Assembly: GCA_002690375.1 (NCBI GenBank)
Contig: NZEH01000027.1
Span: 1-7,599 of the forward strand
Length of the DNA stretch: 7,599 nucleotides
DNA from: Dehalococcoidales bacterium
GTDB lineage: Bacteria > Chloroflexota > Dehalococcoidia > Dehalococcoidales > ARS1013
Direction: 5' to 3'
The stretch's first letter is position 1, and every line of letters begins with the position of its first letter. Of this stretch, positions 5,550-7,599 are shown one piece after another. Made by a program: the position numbers and the translations under genes. Under the pieces are notes generated by a model. It did no database searches and was not told where the DNA came from. It saw nothing but the letters and a program-made list of their open reading frames with translations.

Positions 5550-6551
5550 ATGGTAGGGCAAGGCAGTCGTGAGGTAGAGAGGGAAAAGATGGCTATTCTG
5601 CGGATTCTGGGCAATTCTCAGAGAGCGGTCGGGAGCAAAGTTATCGCTCGCCAACTGAAGGATGACTATGGAGTTGAACTATCAGAAAGGGCAGTAAGGT
5701 ACCACCTGAGATTGTTGGATGAACGAGGTCTCACCCGCAAGGTAAGCCAGCGAGATGGACGGGCTATTACTCAGCTAGGATTTGAAGAGTTGGAGAACGC
5801 CATGGTTACCGACAAGATAGGCTTTGTCATTGATAAGATACAACTCCTTGCCTATCAGACCTCATTTGACTCGGCTAAGCGCCTCGGCAATGTCCCCGTC
5901 AATATCTCCCTGTTTCCCAAAGAGAAGTTTAGAATGGCTCTTAAGGCAATGAGTGATGCCTTCAGAGCCAAACTACGGGTCAGTGACCTAGTGGCAGTAG
6001 CTTCGGAGGGGGAGAGGTTAGGCGGTATGCTGGTACCGAAAGGGAGTATAGGTTTGGCTACTGTATGTAGTATTGTCGTTAACGGGACGCTGTTTCGGGC
6101 GGGTATCCCGATGGACTCCCGGTTTGGTGGCATCCTACAACTCCAAAATAATCAGCACTGGCGATTTACTGAGCTTATAGACTATACAGGCTCCTCTCTG
6201 GACCCCTCAGAGATATTTATAGCCAGTCGGATGACCAGTGTCACTGAGGTTATAAAATATGGCGATGGCAAGATAGTGGCTAACTTTCGTGAGATTCCGG
6301 CTATGTGTATGCCTGTGGCCGAGGTGGTGTTTGCTAAGCTGAAAGAGGCTGGTATGGATGGCTTGGTTATAATGGGGGAACCTGGCAAACCGCTGTGTGA
6401 GGTACCAGTTGGACTTAATAAAATCGGGCTGGTGCTTGTTGGTGGGCTAAACCCGGTGGCGGCAGCAGTTGAGGCTGGTATAAATGTGACTAATAGAGCT
6501 ATGAGTGGCCTGATTGATTTTAGAGAGCTAAGAAGCTTTTGGGACCTATAG
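5550..6551 (+). CDS. nrpR: NrpR-family transcriptional regulator (winged helix plus NrpR/DUF128 domain)
   Basis: This 333-residue protein has an N-terminal winged-helix domain (about 10-75) with recognition helix SERAVRYHLRLLDERGLT at 45-62. It is followed by one NrpR regulatory domain (about 85-330), including VAVASEGERLGG, the GSIGLATVCSIVVNGTLFRAGIP block, and the LVLVGGLNPVAAAVEAGI segment near the C-terminus. In methanogens NrpR represses nitrogen-assimilation genes and is released by 2-oxoglutarate; homologues occur in a few bacteria, including Dehalococcoides relatives. I chose ATG 5550 because GAGGAG lies eight bases upstream; the GTG at 5541 overlaps that site and is unlikely. No nitrogen gene is visible nearby, so the targets are unknown. 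Its own promoter and a dyad at the transcription start suggest autoregulation. Confidence 0.92.
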   Translation: MVGQGSREVEREKMAILRILGNSQRAVGSKVIARQLKDDYGVELSERAVRYHLRLLDERGLTRKVSQRDGRAITQLGFEELENAMVTDKIGFVIDKIQLLAYQTSFDSAKRLGNVPVNISLFPKEKFRMALKAMSDAFRAKLRVSDLVAVASEGERLGGMLVPKGSIGLATVCSIVVNGTLFRAGIPMDSRFGGILQLQNNQHWRFTELIDYTGSSLDPSEIFIASRMTSVTEVIKYGDGKIVANFREIPAMCMPVAEVVFAKLKEAGMDGLVIMGEPGKPLCEVPVGLNKIGLVLVGGLNPVAAAVEAGINVTNRAMSGLIDFRELRSFWDL

Positions 6552-6638
6552 ATTGCTGACATAGCTCTCCCCCAAAGACGAGATATTCAGGGACGAATTT
6601 AGGTAAATAAATAAGATTCACCTTCCAGTCAATGGAGC

Positions 6639-6667
6639 TTGACACGAGAAATGCACACGCATAAAAT
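6639..6667 (+). promoter_or_regulatory. Strong promoter of the SHOCT gene
   Basis: A perfect TTGACA (6639-6644), a 17-base spacer and TAAAAT (6662-6667, 5 of 6) form a promoter with the same two boxes and spacing as that of nrpR. Transcription would begin near 6674, about 22 bases before a perfect Shine-Dalgarno sequence. Confidence 0.6.
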
Positions 6668-6681
6668 ACCCGTAGAAAACG

Positions 6682-6825
6682 ATGCTTCTTGGTATAAAGG
6701 AGGTGAGAAAAACGATACCCAAGTACAACCCCGGGCACAGCCCACTGGATGTGGCTGAACAGTGCTATGCCAAGGGCGATATATTCAGGGAAGAGTTTGA
6801 GCAGTTCAGAGAGGATTTATCCTGA
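6682..6825 (+). CDS. Very small SHOCT-domain protein with ambiguous start codon
   Basis: This frame is at most 47 codons long and ends at TGA 6823-6825. Its last 28 residues (SPLDVAEQCYAKGD, then REEFEQFREDL) are a clear SHOCT motif, the short C-terminal helix pair seen at the ends of many membrane and stress proteins. An ideal ribosome binding site AAAGGAGGTGA (6696-6706) points to a start near 6712-6717, but there the in-frame codons are ACG and ATA. The ATA at 6715 would give (Met)-Pro-Lys-Tyr-Asn-Pro-Gly-His-Ser, a natural start, so ATG may have mutated to ATA or a rare start is used. Other starts are worse: the GTG at 6703 overlaps the site, and the ATG at 6682 has none and lies eight bases after the predicted transcript start. 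No membrane helix is present. The strong promoter argues for a live gene; the function is unknown. Confidence 0.6.
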   Translation: MLLGIKEVRKTIPKYNPGHSPLDVAEQCYAKGDIFREEFEQFREDLS

Positions 6826-6878
6826 CTCTACACAACAGTTGAGATCGTTGAAAGGATTTAAGCTGATGAGATGCTCTT

Positions 6879-6884
6879 TATAAT
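6879..6884 (+). promoter_or_regulatory. Possible -10 box for the PsbP-like gene
   Basis: TATAAT lies 33 bases upstream of the next start codon, but no recognisable -35 box is present 16-18 bases further up. It could be a weak promoter, or the gene may be read from the SHOCT promoter. Confidence 0.25.
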
Positions 6885-6917
6885 GGGCGAAATTATTAAA
6901 ATAAGGAAGGTTTAGGA

Positions 6918-7379
6918 ATGAGAAAAAGCCTGACATATAGTAGTTCGAAGTACAATTTTTCAGTTGACTATCCGGTGAATTGGGATGTTAGAGAAGACCT
7001 TGATGGGATAGTAGTTGTCTTTGCCGGGCCCTCAGTGTTAGAAGGCATTTATGACGTGAACATAAATGTGACCGCAGAGCGATTACGTAAGAAGATGACA
7101 CTCAAAGACTATGTCATGGAAGCTGACCTGAAGGCTGTGAAGACTATCCCAGACTATAAAAAGGAACAGGCAGATCTTACCACAATTGGTGGACAACCAG
7201 CCATAGTTTTAGTAGCCACCTTGGCGGTTAAGAGTAAAGGGGAAAAAGTTTCTTTAAAGAATAAATATGCCATATTTATAAAAGATAAAGTTGCCTATAT
7301 CATAACCTATGATACCCCTGTGGAATGCCACGATGAGTATGCCGACTGCTTTGATTTAGTGATAGGTAGCTTTAAGTAA
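6918..7379 (+). CDS. PsbP/DUF1795-like protein, no signal peptide
   Basis: The 153-residue product resembles the PsbP-like fold found in many small bacterial proteins. It opens with YSSSKYNFSVDYPVNWDV (7-24), continues with VVVFAGPS and VNINVTAERL, then TLKDYVMEADLKAVKTIPDY (91 bases into the core, about 61-80), GGQPAIVLV, YAIFIKDKVAYIITYDTP (about 118-135) and ends DLVIGSFK. Relatives are usually exported lipoproteins, but this start lacks any hydrophobic leader, and an in-frame stop upstream at 6897 excludes a longer form. ATG 6918 has AAGGAAGG at suitable spacing. It probably folds in the cytoplasm or is an unusual member. Its biochemical role is unknown for most of the family. It sits 66 bases upstream of the metal ATPase gene on the same strand, so they may be co-transcribed. 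Confidence 0.8.
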   Translation: MRKSLTYSSSKYNFSVDYPVNWDVREDLDGIVVVFAGPSVLEGIYDVNINVTAERLRKKMTLKDYVMEADLKAVKTIPDYKKEQADLTTIGGQPAIVLVATLAVKSKGEKVSLKNKYAIFIKDKVAYIITYDTPVECHDEYADCFDLVIGSFK

Positions 7380-7445
7380 GTTTGGCTAGAAAGAAAAAGA
7401 TTTCCTCGTATAAGGGTTAAAAAGTGGAGCCAAAAAAAGAAGATA

Positions 7446-7599
7446 ATGGCGAAAATACCTAAGCACAAGAAACCTGGGGAGATTACTATTCCAGTCACCG
7501 GTATGACCTGTGCTTCTTGTGCGACCACTATTGAGAAAGCGCTTTCTGAGTCGCCGGGGGTATCTCAGGCTAGTGTTAACTTGGCCAGTGAAAAGGCGT
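7446..7599 (+). CDS. Heavy-metal P-type ATPase (CopA-like), N-terminal metal-binding domain, 3' end outside window
   Basis: The first 51 codons are visible. After a short basic leader (KIPKHKK), the frame enters a heavy-metal-associated domain with the motif GMTCASC at residues 19-25; Cys22 and Cys25 bind the ion. It continues [25 protein letters not shown], the standard HMA helix and second strand. Such a domain with this leader most often starts a copper-exporting P-type ATPase, but the transporter part lies beyond the window edge, so a free copper chaperone is not excluded. ATG 7446 is the first possible start in the frame; the ribosome binding site is modest (AGAAG). The gene follows the PsbP-like gene on the same strand. 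Confidence 0.8.
   Translation, partial: MAKIPKHKKPGEITIPVTGMTCASCATTIEKALSESPGVSQASVNLASEKA

Noticed and set aside
5855..6562. Minus-strand frames opposite nrpR
   Set aside because: Low-complexity translations rich in Ser, Pro and Leu, antisense to a well-supported gene.
7381..7434. TTTGGCT...AGCCAAA inverted repeat after the PsbP-like gene as a terminator
   Set aside because: Seven pairs around a 40-base loop, followed by an A-run rather than a T-run on the transcribed strand.

Overview
The window looks like a chromosomal segment of an uncultured bacterium with moderate, roughly balanced base composition. Several genes fit the Chloroflexota, most likely the Dehalococcoidia. The best clue is an NrpR-type nitrogen regulator (winged helix plus one NrpR/DUF128 domain), a family best known from methanogens but also present in Dehalococcoides relatives. 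This taxonomic call is an inference. Genes mostly use bacterial promoters of the TTGACA / 17-18 bp / TATAAT type and clear Shine-Dalgarno sites, with GTG and TTG starts in places.

Layout. At the left edge is the 5' end of a secreted or lipoprotein gene (minus strand) behind a near-consensus promoter. It is followed by an intergenic stretch with repeated GCTAATA words, and then a small four-helix membrane protein of unknown function (297-677, minus). Bases 850-1193 hold a decayed tyrosine recombinase (integrase) with two frameshifts and mutated catalytic boxes. It directly abuts a three-gene ABC importer operon of the TrpXYZ type, read on the minus strand: lipoprotein binding protein (4058-3051), permease (2965-2057), ATPase (2045-1194). 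Further right on the minus strand are a GNAT acetyltransferase (4238-4672), a tRNA-His(GTG) with its own strong promoter (4892-4969), and a stand-alone MutS2-type Smr domain protein (5029-5313).

To the right of Smr, transcription turns to the plus strand. The smr/nrpR intergenic region carries an excellent nrpR promoter and two GGCAA...TTGCC dyads, one over each promoter. Downstream of nrpR (5550-6551) come a very small SHOCT-domain gene (within 6682-6825) whose canonical start codon seems to be missing behind a perfect ribosome binding site, a PsbP/DUF1795-like protein without a signal peptide (6918-7379), and the N-terminal heavy-metal-binding domain of what is probably a copper P-type ATPase (7446 to the window edge).

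How it works together. The ABC operon is a complete importer for a small solute, probably an amino-acid-like compound. The three genes at the right end may form a metal-handling neighbourhood. The rest is housekeeping or regulatory. I see no CRISPR array, intact mobile element or defence system, and no convincing new multi-gene system. The most noteworthy items are the paired dyads at smr/nrpR, the SHOCT start-codon anomaly and the integrase scar at the 3' end of the ABC operon.
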